A DNA stretch of 64,000 nucleotides from Maricaulis sp034659015 (lineage in GTDB: Bacteria > Pseudomonadota > Alphaproteobacteria > Caulobacterales > Maricaulaceae): NCBI GenBank assembly GCA_034659015.1, contig JAYEGL010000013.1, positions 160,837-224,836 on the forward strand. Reading direction: 5' to 3'. Under the pieces are notes generated by a model. The model saw only the letters and a program-made list of their open reading frames with translations. It was not told the origin of the DNA and did no database searches. This document shows, piece by piece, positions 1 to 9,123 of the stretch. How positions within the stretch are numbered: the stretch's first letter is position 1; the number at the start of each line of letters is the position of its first letter. The position numbers and the translations under genes were made by a program.

Positions 1-1168
1 TCACGGAGAACCGCAGCGTACCGCCCGCCTCTCCGGTACTGTTGACGACGACATAGATCCCCACGCCTTCATCCAGCATCACATTGAGATCCGAGTGGAA
101 GAAGCTGGTGTCGCCCCCGTGACCCCGAACCCGCAGATTGCCCTTGTCCAGCTCCCAGAAGCCCAGCGCCATGGCATTCAACGGCGGCGTGAGCTGATAG
201 ATGGTTTCGTACATCTGTTCCCAGGTCTGCGGGGCCAACACGTCCGGATTACGCTCCAGAAGACCGATCATGAAGCGGCCCATCGCCTCCCCGCTGGCCG
301 CCATCGACCCGGCCGGCGCCATGGGCACAAGTTCGTAGTACTGAGGCTCTCCGTCGGAGGCGCTGCGATAGCCGTTGGACATGTCCGCTTCGAACCGCTC
401 CGGCAACGGCTGGCGGAACGTCGCCCGCTCCATGCCCATGGGTTCGAAAATATGCTCCTCGACATACGCCTCGAACATCTGGCCCGAGACGCGCTGGACG
501 ATATAGCCGGCCAGAGCCGTCCCGTAGTTTGAATAGGCCGGCGTCTCTCCGGGCGGGAAGATGCGCGACGGCGGAGGCGCCTGCTTCAGGAAGTCCTCGA
601 GCGGCAAGGCCAGCTCGGGATCGGAAACGATCAGGTTGCGGAACCGCTCCTGGAACCCGGGCGTATGGGTCATCAGATTCCGCATCGTAACCGGTTCGCC
701 GAAGGCTTCGGGAATCTCGAAATCGAGATAGGCGTTCACGTCCTCGTCCAGGTCGATATGCCCGGCCTCGACCTGCTGCATCACCGCGATCCAGGTGAAG
801 AGTTTGGAGATGGAGCCGGGCCGGAACATCGTCTCGAAACCGTCGACCGGCTGCCGTTCGGCCAGGTCGGAATACCCGAAGCCCCGGCTGGTCAGGATCT
901 CGCCGTCCCGGACGACCGTCACCTGGGCCCCGACAATGTCGCCCTCGGCAAGGGCGTAGGGCATGATGCCGTCGAGCCAGGCATCCACATCGGAGCGGGT
1001 CAGTTGGGGCGCGCCCGTTTCGCTTGCGTCGGCAGCGACGGTTTCGGTATCGGCCGGAGCCGGCTCCAGCGGAGCGGGGTCGACCGGATCGACCTGCGCC
1101 GCTGCCGTGGCGCAGCTGAGTCCGGCCAGCGCGCCCGCAAGCCACTTCAATTGCGTTTTCAATGACAT
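1..1168 (-). CDS. S12 beta-lactamase-family serine hydrolase, 3' end outside window
   Basis: The frame is open from the ATG at 1168 to the window edge, so the C-terminus is missing. The start has a GGAGG box seven bases upstream. A signal peptide (hydrophobic run ending ATAAAQ) predicts export. The S12 catalytic set is visible: FRPGSISKLF (SxxK nucleophile), PAYSNYG (YxN) and VRGHGGDTSF (HGG third motif). The family includes D-aminopeptidases, esterases and carboxypeptidases. The adjacent epimerase, DUF1611 and D-aminoacylase genes suggest action on D-residue peptides, which is inference. It closely resembles the hydrolase at 13582. It is the last gene of the leftward run. Confidence 0.9.
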   Translation of the reverse strand, partial: MSLKTQLKWLAGALAGLSCATAAAQVDPVDPAPLEPAPADTETVAADASETGAPQLTRSDVDAWLDGIMPYALAEGDIVGAQVTVVRDGEILTSRGFGYSDLAERQPVDGFETMFRPGSISKLFTWIAVMQQVEAGHIDLDEDVNAYLDFEIPEAFGEPVTMRNLMTHTPGFQERFRNLIVSDPELALPLEDFLKQAPPPSRIFPPGETPAYSNYGTALAGYIVQRVSGQMFEAYVEEHIFEPMGMERATFRQPLPERFEADMSNGYRSASDGEPQYYELVPMAPAGSMAASGEAMGRFMIGLLERNPDVLAPQTWEQMYETIYQLTPPLNAMALGFWELDKGNLRVRGHGGDTSFFHSDLNVMLDEGVGIYVVVNSTGEAGGTLRFSV

Positions 1169-1202
1169 AACGGCCTCCATACGGTTGATGCAGAGCTTGA
1201 AA

Positions 1203-2357
1203 TCAAAGGGCATTCCCCTCGAGCAGGGAGAAGAGGCCGATACCGGCGAAATTCCCCAGCACATATCCGAGAATCCCGGTGAGAATTCCGGGCGCGACCA
1301 GGTTGCGCCACTTGAACAGGATCGCGATCGCCGCCGCGATCGGCGGGCCGGCGATACAGGCCAGGGAGGCCGTCACCAGTTCGGCATAGTTCAGTTTGAG
1401 CAGACGCCCCGCGGCCAGCATGAACACCAGGTGCGAGACGAAGATGCAGCCGACCATGACGAACATGCCGGGCGCGGCGGACAGCATTTCCCCGAGATCG
1501 GCGCCTGCGCCGATGATGGCGAAGAACAGGTACATGAACATCATCGCCAGAATGTCTTCACCGCGGAGCCCGGAAAGGTATTTGCGGCCCAGCGTGGCCA
1601 GACCCGTCACCAGGACGGTGATGACGAGAAGCCGGTAGTCGGGAATGCCGAACGCATTGGCAATGAGCGTGCTGGCGGCCACAGCGCCGGCGGCCAGGGC
1701 CAGCGCCGTCGTCAGACCGAACAGGCTGATCGCGGGCTCCGTTTCGCGGCCGGCTGCAGGCGTCTCCCGCATGACCGCGTCCATACGCCAGCCATAGCGC
1801 TGCTGCAGCAGCGACCAGCCCGCGGCCAGGTTCAGCAGGATGATGAAGCCGACGCCGAAGATGTTGTCGATCGCCAGAGCGGCCGAGAGCTGGGAGCTGT
1901 CGTCGAAGGACACGGCTTCCGCCACGGCGACGAAGTTCAGCGAACCGCCGGTATAGGTCGCGGTGAAGACGGCAGCGATCTCCGCCTCGCTCGCACCGAG
2001 ATCGACAAGGAGCGTTGCCAGCCAGGCCCCGAAGATCGTGCCGGCCATGCCGATCAGAAAAGCGATCAGGACACGGCCGCCTTCGCTGACGACTTTGACG
2101 AGATCGGCCTTCAGCAGGAACAGGGCGATCGCCAGCGGGACCATGTAGGTCCAGATCGAACCGTAGAGCGGCGCGCTTCTCGGCAGGAGGCCGACATGGG
2201 CCGCCACAAGTGCCGTCAGCAGGATGATGCCGGCCCCGGACAGGCGCTTGCCCCAGCGCGTTCTCTCCAGCCCGGCTGCCAGCGCGCAGATCGCGAGCAG
2301 CGCGGCCAGTAGGCCGAATATGTTGTCGGCGGCGATCAAGACCGGAGGCTCCGCCAA
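1203..2357 (-). CDS. DUF819 family integral membrane protein
   Basis: The 384-residue protein is almost entirely hydrophobic, with about ten predicted membrane helices. It has the DUF819 pattern of two similar halves, visible as Gly-rich stretches such as AVFTATYTGGSLNF in the middle and ASLACIAGPPIAAAIAI near the end. DUF819 proteins are uncharacterised and thought to be carriers. Here the gene follows a dipeptide epimerase and DUF1611 on the same strand, so uptake or export of a dipeptide or amino acid is a reasonable guess. It starts 37 bases after the epimerase stop, probably in the same mRNA. Confidence 0.85.
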   Translation of the reverse strand: MAEPPVLIAADNIFGLLAALLAICALAAGLERTRWGKRLSGAGIILLTALVAAHVGLLPRSAPLYGSIWTYMVPLAIALFLLKADLVKVVSEGGRVLIAFLIGMAGTIFGAWLATLLVDLGASEAEIAAVFTATYTGGSLNFVAVAEAVSFDDSSQLSAALAIDNIFGVGFIILLNLAAGWSLLQQRYGWRMDAVMRETPAAGRETEPAISLFGLTTALALAAGAVAASTLIANAFGIPDYRLLVITVLVTGLATLGRKYLSGLRGEDILAMMFMYLFFAIIGAGADLGEMLSAAPGMFVMVGCIFVSHLVFMLAAGRLLKLNYAELVTASLACIAGPPIAAAIAILFKWRNLVAPGILTGILGYVLGNFAGIGLFSLLEGNAL

Positions 2358-2394
2358 AGCGCGGAATTATGCACCGCAGGGCCGGGTGTGCCGG

Positions 2395-3378
2395 TCATCC
2401 CCACAGCCCCGTTTGCGGTGCCGCGACCTCGCCGTCCCGGTACACCATCCCGCCCGGCAGGTCGGATTTCAGGTTCAGCGGACCGTCCAGATCGACGAAA
2501 TCGCACAATTGCGCGATGACGAAAGCGGGCGCCATGGACAGGGATGTGCCCAGCATGTTGCCGACCATCAGGCCCTTACCGGCCTGGCGCGCCTCGGTCG
2601 CCAGCGCCAGGGCCTCGGTCAGCCCGCCCGTCTTGTCGAGCTTGATATTGATCATGTCGTAACGCTTGAGGGCATCCGGCAGCTCGCCGCGATGCAGACA
2701 GCTTTCATCGGCACAGAGCGGGATCGGCGAGCTCAGCCCTTCCAGTTCCGCATCTCCGCCGCGCGGCAGGGGCTGTTCGACCATCGCGACGCCGAGCTCG
2801 GCGAACGGTTCGAGCACGCGGCGCAACAGGTCCATGGTGAAACCCTGATTGGCGTCGATGATGATTTCGGCGTCGGGCCGCGCCTTGCGGATCGCCGCGA
2901 TCCGTTCGACGGGAGCGTCGCCATTCAGCTTGATCTTGAGCAGGGGGTAGCCGCTGGCCCGCGCCGCCTGCTCGGCCATCAGTTCCGGCGTGTCCTGGAT
3001 GCCGAGCGTATAGGCCGTCCTGCGCGCTGCCGGGCTGATCCCGGTCAACTCCCAGATCGTCTTTCCGGCGCGGTCCGCCTCGAGGTCCCAGAGCGCGCAA
3101 TCGACCGCATTACGCGCACCGCCGGGCGGCAATAGTGACTGGAGGTCGTCCCGGCCGATGCCCGCTTCGATGGCGGGCCGGATCGCCTCGATCTGATCGA
3201 GCAGCCCCCGGGCTTCTTCCTGGAGATAATAGACCGGCACGCCTTCGCCGCGGCCAATCGCGCCCTCGTGCTCCAGTCCGACGACCACCGATTCCAGACT
3301 CTCGAAGACATGACCGGTGATCGCGAAAGGCGCCCGCATCGGCCAGCTTTCGCGGTGAACGCTCAAACGCATACTCAT
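2395..3378 (-). CDS. Dipeptide epimerase, enolase superfamily (L-Ala-D/L-Glu epimerase type)
   Basis: The 327-residue protein has the muconate-lactonising subgroup signature: LLKIKLNG (KxK base), IIDANQGF (metal Asp), VEQPLPRG (metal Glu), CADES (metal Asp) and INIKLDKTGG (second catalytic Lys). These enzymes epimerise the C-terminal residue of dipeptides such as L-Ala-D-Glu from cell-wall peptides. No signal peptide is seen, so it is cytoplasmic. Its ATG overlaps the upstream DUF1611 stop as ATGA, so the two are translationally coupled. A close paralogue with the same neighbour lies at 50297. The exact dipeptide preference cannot be read from sequence. Confidence 0.93.
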   Translation of the reverse strand: MSMRLSVHRESWPMRAPFAITGHVFESLESVVVGLEHEGAIGRGEGVPVYYLQEEARGLLDQIEAIRPAIEAGIGRDDLQSLLPPGGARNAVDCALWDLEADRAGKTIWELTGISPAARRTAYTLGIQDTPELMAEQAARASGYPLLKIKLNGDAPVERIAAIRKARPDAEIIIDANQGFTMDLLRRVLEPFAELGVAMVEQPLPRGGDAELEGLSSPIPLCADESCLHRGELPDALKRYDMINIKLDKTGGLTEALALATEARQAGKGLMVGNMLGTSLSMAPAFVIAQLCDFVDLDGPLNLKSDLPGGMVYRDGEVAAPQTGLWG

Positions 3379-4463
3379 ACCCCTGTCTTTGAGAGAATCT
3401 TGTCGACGATCAGTCCCGCCCCGTCCTTGATCGGATCGACGGCCGGCAGGCCGGTCTCGCGCTCATAGCGGTCCAGCAGGGCCTGGCGGTCGGGATCGGC
3501 CAATGTCGACGTGTTCACGGACAGGCCGACGAACCGTGCAGCCGGGTTCACGCGCCGCGCGAACGTCAGGCACTGCGCCATGGCTTCACCAACCGGCAGA
3601 ACCGGGAAGTCGCGCCGACCGCCCGTGCCCAGCAGCACGTCCCGCGACGGATCGTGACACAGCACCAGCGCATCCGGTTGCGACCCGTGCAGCAGACCCA
3701 GGCTGACTCCGGCGAAACTGGGATGCGACAGCGCGCCCTGTCCCTCGATGACGTCCCAGTGATCGTCGGGCGCAGACGGGGACAACAGCTCCGCGGCGCC
3801 GGACAGGAAATCGGACACGACGCAATCGAGCGGAATGCCGCTCCCGGCGATCATGATTCCGGTCTGGCCGGTCGCGCGGAAATCGGCATTCAGACCGCGC
3901 GCCCGCATTTCGCGCTCGATCGCGAGCGCGGTGTATTTCTTGCCCACGGCACAATCGGTTCCCACCGTCAGGATGCGGCGGCCCGAACGCTTTTCGCCCG
4001 TGCCGACGGGCAGCTTGCTCGGCGGCGTGCGGACATCGATCAGACGGGCGCCGGACGTACGGGCGGCAGCCACGATTTCGGGGAAATCCGACAGCTTCAC
4101 ATGCATGCCCGAAACGACATCCAGGCCGGCGCGCGCCGCCTCGACAAGGTCTCCGACCCACGCGTCCGGTATCGACCCCCCTTCGGAGGCCACGCCGATC
4201 ACGATCGAGCCGACACCTGCGGCCACGGCGTCGGCAACCGACATGTCGGTGAGGCCGCCATCGACCCGGCATCCGGCGGTGCGCAGCTGACCGGCGCAGT
4301 ACTCGCTGCGCCACTGGATCAGCCCCAAACCCGTCTTCGCATGGCCCGCGTCCGGCACATCGCCGAAATAGATGAGATACGGAGGCCTCAACTGCACCGT
4401 ACAGAGCCCGGCTTGGTGGTCCGGCACGCTCTGGATGTCCTCATTTCTGCTGGCGAGAGACAC
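3375..4463 (-). CDS. DUF1611 family protein (P-loop, dipeptide epimerase partner)
   Basis: I place the start at the GTG at 4463, because CGGAGG stands six bases before it. That gives 362 residues and a 23-base overlap with the upstream carrier gene. The longer frame begins inside that carrier gene. The family core begins at PPYLIYFGD, and the C-terminal P-loop reads GTDCAVGKKYTAL, a Walker-A-like motif typical of DUF1611. The function is unknown; NAD or nucleotide binding has been proposed for the family. It overlaps the epimerase by four bases, and the same pair recurs at 50297-52290, which suggests the two act in one step. Confidence 0.88.
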   Translation of the reverse strand: MSLASRNEDIQSVPDHQAGLCTVQLRPPYLIYFGDVPDAGHAKTGLGLIQWRSEYCAGQLRTAGCRVDGGLTDMSVADAVAAGVGSIVIGVASEGGSIPDAWVGDLVEAARAGLDVVSGMHVKLSDFPEIVAAARTSGARLIDVRTPPSKLPVGTGEKRSGRRILTVGTDCAVGKKYTALAIEREMRARGLNADFRATGQTGIMIAGSGIPLDCVVSDFLSGAAELLSPSAPDDHWDVIEGQGALSHPSFAGVSLGLLHGSQPDALVLCHDPSRDVLLGTGGRRDFPVLPVGEAMAQCLTFARRVNPAARFVGLSVNTSTLADPDRQALLDRYERETGLPAVDPIKDGAGLIVDKILSKTGV

Positions 4464-5565
4464 GATGATCCTCCGAATGGTTGTTGTTGGCGGTCGCGAT
4501 CCTGAAGCAGCCGATGGTGACCAGCGGCACGACCACGATGGCGATAAAGGCATACGAAAGAACGCCGTACCCGCTGGCGATCAGGTCGATGATGCCGATG
4601 GCCTCCGCGAGAAAGATGGCTGTGGCCAGAAAACCGACGGCCACGGCGAAACGGGCCCATTGGGGAAGTCTGCGCCCGGCGGCCTCCATCGCCGTGTCGA
4701 TCCGTTCGTTGATGGCATGGATGATGCCGACGCCGGTCTCGACGAAGGTTCCGAACAGGACGATCTGGAAGAGGACGCTCAGCCAGACCGTGTTCAGGAT
4801 CTGCAGGAGATAGACGACCGGGACCGCTTGCTCCGCGATCTCGGGATAGCGGGCAAGCATGGCGAGGAAGACCAGTATCCCCGGAACAATGCTGACGAAG
4901 CCGGCGATCGCGCCGGACAGGATCGCTTCACGCCGCGTCTCGAGTTGCGGCAGCACGAAAAGAACCGCCGCAAACGCGATCAGATTGTACGCTGCGTACC
5001 GGATGCCATCGAGCAGCCAGCCGCCCTCGACACGCCCCGCCCCCAGGGAGGCCGCAATCGCCTCGCCATAGGACAGCGACATGTAGATGAAAAAGACGCC
5101 GTAGAGCGCGTAGAGCAGAAGCGACCACCACGCCATGATCCGCGCAATGGCAGGACTGCCGCAAAAGGCCAGGGCCCCGATCGCCAGAAGCAGCCCGATG
5201 GCGCCGACCGCGGTCGGAACGCCGAAGGCGTCGGAGACCATGTGCCCCGCGGCCGAACCGAGGACTGAAAGCACGAGCAGTGCGATCAGAACGTAGAGGA
5301 TCTCGAACAGCCGCCAGAACGGTCCGAGCAGTGCCACGAAGAAGGTGCGGTAGTCATAGCCCCTGTTGATACGCGCGAATTCGAAGCCGATGCCCAGAAG
5401 GATCGACCAGACCACCGCCGTTGCGACAAAACCGAGGAGACCGCCGATCGCACCGTGCGACAGGAAGAATTCGGCGATCTCCCGGCCGGTGCCATACCCG
5501 CCGCCGATTATGACGGACTGGAAGACCAGGCCCGGAAGAAGATATTTTCTGAATGCGGTGATCAT
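4441..5565 (-). CDS. YkvI-family membrane carrier
   Basis: The 374-residue protein has about ten hydrophobic helices. It begins with the family's N-terminal motif FQSVIIGGGYGTGREIAEFF, a Gly-rich unwound helix like that of LeuT-fold amino-acid carriers. Members are annotated only as YkvI family. Its position between a TonB receptor and the DUF1611-epimerase pair suggests inner-membrane uptake of the dipeptide or amino acid handled by this locus. The C-terminal tail is hydrophilic and overlaps the DUF1611 start. Confidence 0.82.
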   Translation of the reverse strand: MITAFRKYLLPGLVFQSVIIGGGYGTGREIAEFFLSHGAIGGLLGFVATAVVWSILLGIGFEFARINRGYDYRTFFVALLGPFWRLFEILYVLIALLVLSVLGSAAGHMVSDAFGVPTAVGAIGLLLAIGALAFCGSPAIARIMAWWSLLLYALYGVFFIYMSLSYGEAIAASLGAGRVEGGWLLDGIRYAAYNLIAFAAVLFVLPQLETRREAILSGAIAGFVSIVPGILVFLAMLARYPEIAEQAVPVVYLLQILNTVWLSVLFQIVLFGTFVETGVGIIHAINERIDTAMEAAGRRLPQWARFAVAVGFLATAIFLAEAIGIIDLIASGYGVLSYAFIAIVVVPLVTIGCFRIATANNNHSEDHRVSRQQK

Positions 5566-5626
5566 CGCGTGTGTCGGGTCCGCCTGTGGATCAGATCTGC
5601 AGCCATCAGGCCGCGCGGGGTTGTAT

Positions 5627-5682
5627 CGCTGCCCGTTTCAGGCAGCGGCTTGTCCGGCGAAGACACTGCGCTCCGCCGGACA
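5627..5682 (-). terminator. Two tandem stem-loops after the TonB receptor gene
   Basis: In the 134-base gap between the receptor stop (5700) and the next gene (5565) lie two perfect inverted repeats. One is CGCTGCC/GGCAGCG (5627-5633 and 5641-5647, 7-base loop). The other is TGTCCGGCG/CGCCGGACA (5651-5659 and 5674-5682, 14-base loop). No T-run follows. They could be a partial terminator or an mRNA 3'-end stabiliser that lowers expression of the downstream carrier, epimerase and hydrolase genes relative to the receptor. Confidence 0.45.
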
Positions 5683-5699
5683 TCGCCATGCAGCGCGGC

Positions 5700-8039
5700 C
5701 TAGTAGCGGAGGCTGGCCCGCACGCCGATCGTTCGCGGCCGGTTCACACTCGTCGCGATGATCGGCGCATCCAGCTCGCCATCGGCGTCGATGAATTGCT
5801 GGAGCGGGTTGGAACCGACGCTCACCGCCTCGATATCGTTGAGCAGGTTCGTCCCGAACAGTCCGATCGACCAGACATCGTTGGAAAGCTCCACGCTCAG
5901 ATTGAGGTTCTCCAGCGGCTCGAGCTGAGCCGAAGGGAAGTTCTGGACGTCGGAATAGCGCTCGCCGATATACTGGAACGACCCGTTCGAGAGGAGCGTC
6001 CAGCCATTGGAGCCGATCGGCCGCGAGTAGGAATAGCCGGCCGACATTGTGAACTCCGGAATGTTGGCCGGGCTGTTACCGGCCCGGAGGTCGAACGGAC
6101 CGACGGATCCGCCCGGCGCCGCCGTGATGACGGTGCCCTTGTCGAACTCCGCGTCGATGAAGGAGAGATTGAGAAAGGTCGACAGATTGCCGGTGACCTG
6201 GAATGACGACTCGAGCTCCAGACCCGTAATGGATTGCTCCGGCCCGTTGACCGTATTGTTGGCCGGCGTATTCACCCAGATCTGGGTGTCGTCATAGGTC
6301 GTGCGGAAAACGCCGACATTGGTGACGAGATCGCCGCCCATCCACGTCGCTTTCACACCGCCATCGACGGACAGAACCGAATCCTCGTCAAAGGTCAGGT
6401 TATCGAGGAACACGTCCTGATTGCCGCCCGACGCACCCAGCGCGGCAATCGCATTGCCGATGCCGCCATTGCGGGCGCCGCGCGCCACATTGGCATAGAG
6501 GAGGACCGAGTCGCTGAGCTCGTACTCGACGCCGGCGCGGGGCAGGATTTCTTCCAGTTCGAAATTGAACTCCGTGCCAACACCCGCGCCCTGAAGGACG
6601 GCGAGCGTGCTGACGAAGCCGATCGGATTGCTTTCTGTCCAGGGAATAAGGTTTCCGGAGCCGTCAAACTGCGGAACCAGGTTCACCACATTGTCCTGCA
6701 GGAGAGTAGCCGTCACCGTGTCGTTCACATAACGGGCGCCGCCGATCAGCCTGAGCCTGTCGGTGACCTCGTAGGTGAACTCCGCAAAGGCCGAATACTG
6801 CTCGCTTTCGGTTTCCGACAACCGTGTCGCGAGATTCTCGCTGGCCGGGGTCGTCACCGATACGCAGTCGGCGCAGGTCAGGAACTGGCCGCTGACTTCC
6901 GACCGGTTCCGGAAGTACGCGCCGGCCGTGAAGTTGAGCGGCCCGTCCAGGAAGGACACGAACCGGAACTCCTGCGACCACTGCTCGAATTCTCCCGAAC
7001 CGGTCGAGAAGGTCGTCGTGTCCACGGTCGGGAAGAAGGGTGCCAGCCCGAAGGAATTACCCGCGCTGAAAAGGGCCGAGCTCGTGTTGCGCTCGTAATA
7101 CCCTGTGATCGAGGTGAGCTGGAGCCAGTCGAAATCGTAGGACACGCGTCCCGAATAGAGATCGAAATCGTCCGTATAGCTCCCTGAAAGGGGCGAAGCC
7201 GCGAATGTCAGGTCTTCCGGATCGGAACCGGGGTCGACCTGAGTGGACTCGCCCATCTCGTCGCGCGACAGGAAGGCCGACAGACGGAATTCCAGATTGA
7301 CGGTCGGACGCGCCAGAAGGACCACGCGGCCGCCGACGGATTCGAAATCATTGACGTCTTCACCGTCGCTCGGATTGTCGATAAAGCCGTCATCCTCCCG
7401 CTGGAACCCGGAAACCCGGAGGCCCAGCTGGCCGGGAACCATGACGAAGGAGGTCGCATTGTCGACGGTATAGGCAAGGCCGCCATCCTCGATCGACTCG
7501 GCGCGGACATTGGCCTGGCCCGTGATCGCCGGACCGTCGAGATCAGGGTCATTGGTGAAGTAGCGGATCACGCCACCGACAGCCCCCTCGCCGAACAGGG
7601 TGGGCTGCGGCCCCCGGATCACCTCGACGCGGTTGAGGTCGGCAGAGCTGAAATCGCGGATATTCCCGGATCCGGTGACCGACACATCGTCGAGGAAGAC
7701 GCTGAAGACCGTGCTGGACTCGTACCCGCTGCCGGCGCTGCGCACGCCGCGGATGGCGATGTCGTTGGAATTCGGCCGCGTCTTGACATTCTGCATGCCG
7801 GGCACGTTGCGGGAGAGATCCTCGATATCCTGAATGCCCCGCAGGAGCATCTCCTCGCCGGTGATCCCGGCAATACTGGCGCCGATGTCCTGAACGGATT
7901 CCTCGCGGAAACGCGACGTGACGGTGATGACGTCAGTCACGGCTTCCTCTTCTTCACTGGCCTGGCCGCCCTCTTGTGCGGCCAGCGGCGCAGTCAGTGC
8001 CACGCTCGCAAGCAGAGCAATCTTGAAATGGCTAGACAT
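5700..8039 (-). CDS. TonB-dependent outer-membrane receptor 1
   Basis: The 779-residue protein has a signal peptide ending in APLAAQ, then a TonB-box-like DVITVTSRF. A plug domain covers about residues 45-165, with NVPGMQN, IRGVRSAG and VIRGPQPTLFGEGAVGGVIRY. A long beta-barrel follows and ends in an aromatic residue (VRASLRY). Such receptors import scarce large solutes across the outer membrane using TonB. Neighbouring D-peptide enzymes suggest an oligopeptide or modified peptide ligand rather than iron; this is inference. It heads the leftward run and has its own 210-base upstream region. Confidence 0.95.
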   Translation of the reverse strand: MSSHFKIALLASVALTAPLAAQEGGQASEEEEAVTDVITVTSRFREESVQDIGASIAGITGEEMLLRGIQDIEDLSRNVPGMQNVKTRPNSNDIAIRGVRSAGSGYESSTVFSVFLDDVSVTGSGNIRDFSSADLNRVEVIRGPQPTLFGEGAVGGVIRYFTNDPDLDGPAITGQANVRAESIEDGGLAYTVDNATSFVMVPGQLGLRVSGFQREDDGFIDNPSDGEDVNDFESVGGRVVLLARPTVNLEFRLSAFLSRDEMGESTQVDPGSDPEDLTFAASPLSGSYTDDFDLYSGRVSYDFDWLQLTSITGYYERNTSSALFSAGNSFGLAPFFPTVDTTTFSTGSGEFEQWSQEFRFVSFLDGPLNFTAGAYFRNRSEVSGQFLTCADCVSVTTPASENLATRLSETESEQYSAFAEFTYEVTDRLRLIGGARYVNDTVTATLLQDNVVNLVPQFDGSGNLIPWTESNPIGFVSTLAVLQGAGVGTEFNFELEEILPRAGVEYELSDSVLLYANVARGARNGGIGNAIAALGASGGNQDVFLDNLTFDEDSVLSVDGGVKATWMGGDLVTNVGVFRTTYDDTQIWVNTPANNTVNGPEQSITGLELESSFQVTGNLSTFLNLSFIDAEFDKGTVITAAPGGSVGPFDLRAGNSPANIPEFTMSAGYSYSRPIGSNGWTLLSNGSFQYIGERYSDVQNFPSAQLEPLENLNLSVELSNDVWSIGLFGTNLLNDIEAVSVGSNPLQQFIDADGELDAPIIATSVNRPRTIGVRASLRY

Positions 8040-8060
8040 AGCTACCTCCCTGTCCCCATG

Positions 8061-8106
8061 GCTGCGAAACGAATTATTATCGCAGCCTTATTGGACCCTA
8101 TCGCAG
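8061..8106. promoter_or_regulatory. Candidate operator in the receptor 1 promoter
   Basis: Upstream of receptor 1 there is an inverted repeat, GCTGCGA (8061-8067) and TCGCAGC (8080-8086). The second arm, read TATCGCAGC, recurs at 8099-8107. The octamer GCCTTATT at 8085-8092 matches one arm of the perfect palindrome found before the GntR gene at 9042-9061. The rest of the 8040-8251 gap is AT-richer and shows no gene. Confidence 0.4.
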
Positions 8107-8251
8107 CTAATTAGTGTTGGGAAGCCGTCTATTTGCGCCGCATACTGCAAGCCCGCCGCTGTTGCCGCCAGGGCACACAACGCTTTTAACTCCTTGATTA
8201 TATGATATTAAACCAGCGCCGCTTCCGATCCGAGCCGGCGGCGCCACCCGC

Positions 8252-8965
8252 TCAGTCAGGGATTTTCAGGTCCTGCATGTACATCTGATCATGCATGAAA
8301 ATCGCGTCCAGCAGGCGCTCTTCCGAGCTGGACAGGATCTTGTGCACCTGCTCGCGAATGTCGTCGGAGGCATCGCGCCGGATCGCTTCGACCAGCGCGC
8401 GCTGGTGCTCCCAGGTATAGGGCAGCGTCCGGTTCATCTTCACATACAGCCAGTAGATACGCATCGTCGTATCCTCCAGCTGCCGGATCCAGTGAATGAG
8501 CAGCGGGTATTTGACCTGCTGGGCCATGAACATGTTGAAATTCTTGTTGGCCTTCAGAAGTGTCAGCGCGTGCGCGTCATCCTGGATGGGCACCTTGTGA
8601 AAGGTGTCTTCATTCATCTTGATGATCTGGTCGTAATTCACCTGTGACGCCGCCATCGCGAAGATCTCCGGCTGCAGCATCTTCCGCATCGCGAAATTCT
8701 GCTTCACATCGAGCAGCGTCAGGGGCGCCACTCGGGTGATACGCGGAGAGACCGACACCAGGAATTGCTGGGCCGTCAGCTGCTCCATGATATTGCGCGC
8801 CGTGGTCCGGCTGATCTCGAACATTTCCGTCAGAATGTTTTCCGAGACCTTCTGGCTGGGCGCCAGCTTCTGCGTCACGATTGCGTCCATGATGACGTCG
8901 TAGGCGGTCGCCGGATCGACGCCGGATTGCCGTTTGGCCTTCTGATTATCTGCGTTGCTGCTCAT
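8252..8965 (-). CDS. GntR-family transcriptional regulator
   Basis: I choose the ATG at 8965 (237 residues). An upstream in-frame TTG at 9052 would add a basic, unconserved tail and would put the start inside the palindrome described below. The N-terminal winged helix-turn-helix reads AYDVIMDAIVTQKLAPSQKV through SENILTEMFEISRTTARNIM, as in GntR regulators. The C-terminal half is an all-helical, FCD-like effector domain. It lies between the divergent halves of the dipeptide locus and is the likely local regulator; the effector is unknown. Confidence 0.88.
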   Translation of the reverse strand: MSSNADNQKAKRQSGVDPATAYDVIMDAIVTQKLAPSQKVSENILTEMFEISRTTARNIMEQLTAQQFLVSVSPRITRVAPLTLLDVKQNFAMRKMLQPEIFAMAASQVNYDQIIKMNEDTFHKVPIQDDAHALTLLKANKNFNMFMAQQVKYPLLIHWIRQLEDTTMRIYWLYVKMNRTLPYTWEHQRALVEAIRRDASDDIREQVHKILSSSEERLLDAIFMHDQMYMQDLKIPD

Positions 8966-9041
8966 ACTGCTCGTGGTCTCGTTCCTGGCGCGCCGTCGGC
9001 CGTGTTCACGCTTGTTGCCTGCCCGCTCGGGCTTTATGGAC

Positions 9042-9061
9042 GCCTTATTCAAAAATAAGGC
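9042..9061. promoter_or_regulatory. Perfect palindrome between GntR and the M19 gene
   Basis: GCCTTATT (9042-9049), spacer CAAA, then AATAAGGC (9054-9061) form a perfect 8+8 inverted repeat. It sits in the divergent promoter of the GntR gene and the M19-hydrolase operon. A TTGACA (reverse strand, about 9069-9074) lies beside it. It is the best candidate for the GntR operator, and a half-site is present before receptor 1. Confidence 0.55.
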
Positions 9062-9123
9062 TGTATTGTCAAAAGTCTTTCAGTTAGCGTACTGGCGAAT
9101 TCACCGGCGAGGAACCCGTTTGC

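Noticed and set aside
8966..9052. Upstream TTG start for the GntR gene
   Set aside because: It would begin within the operator palindrome and add a basic, low-complexity tail not typical of the family.
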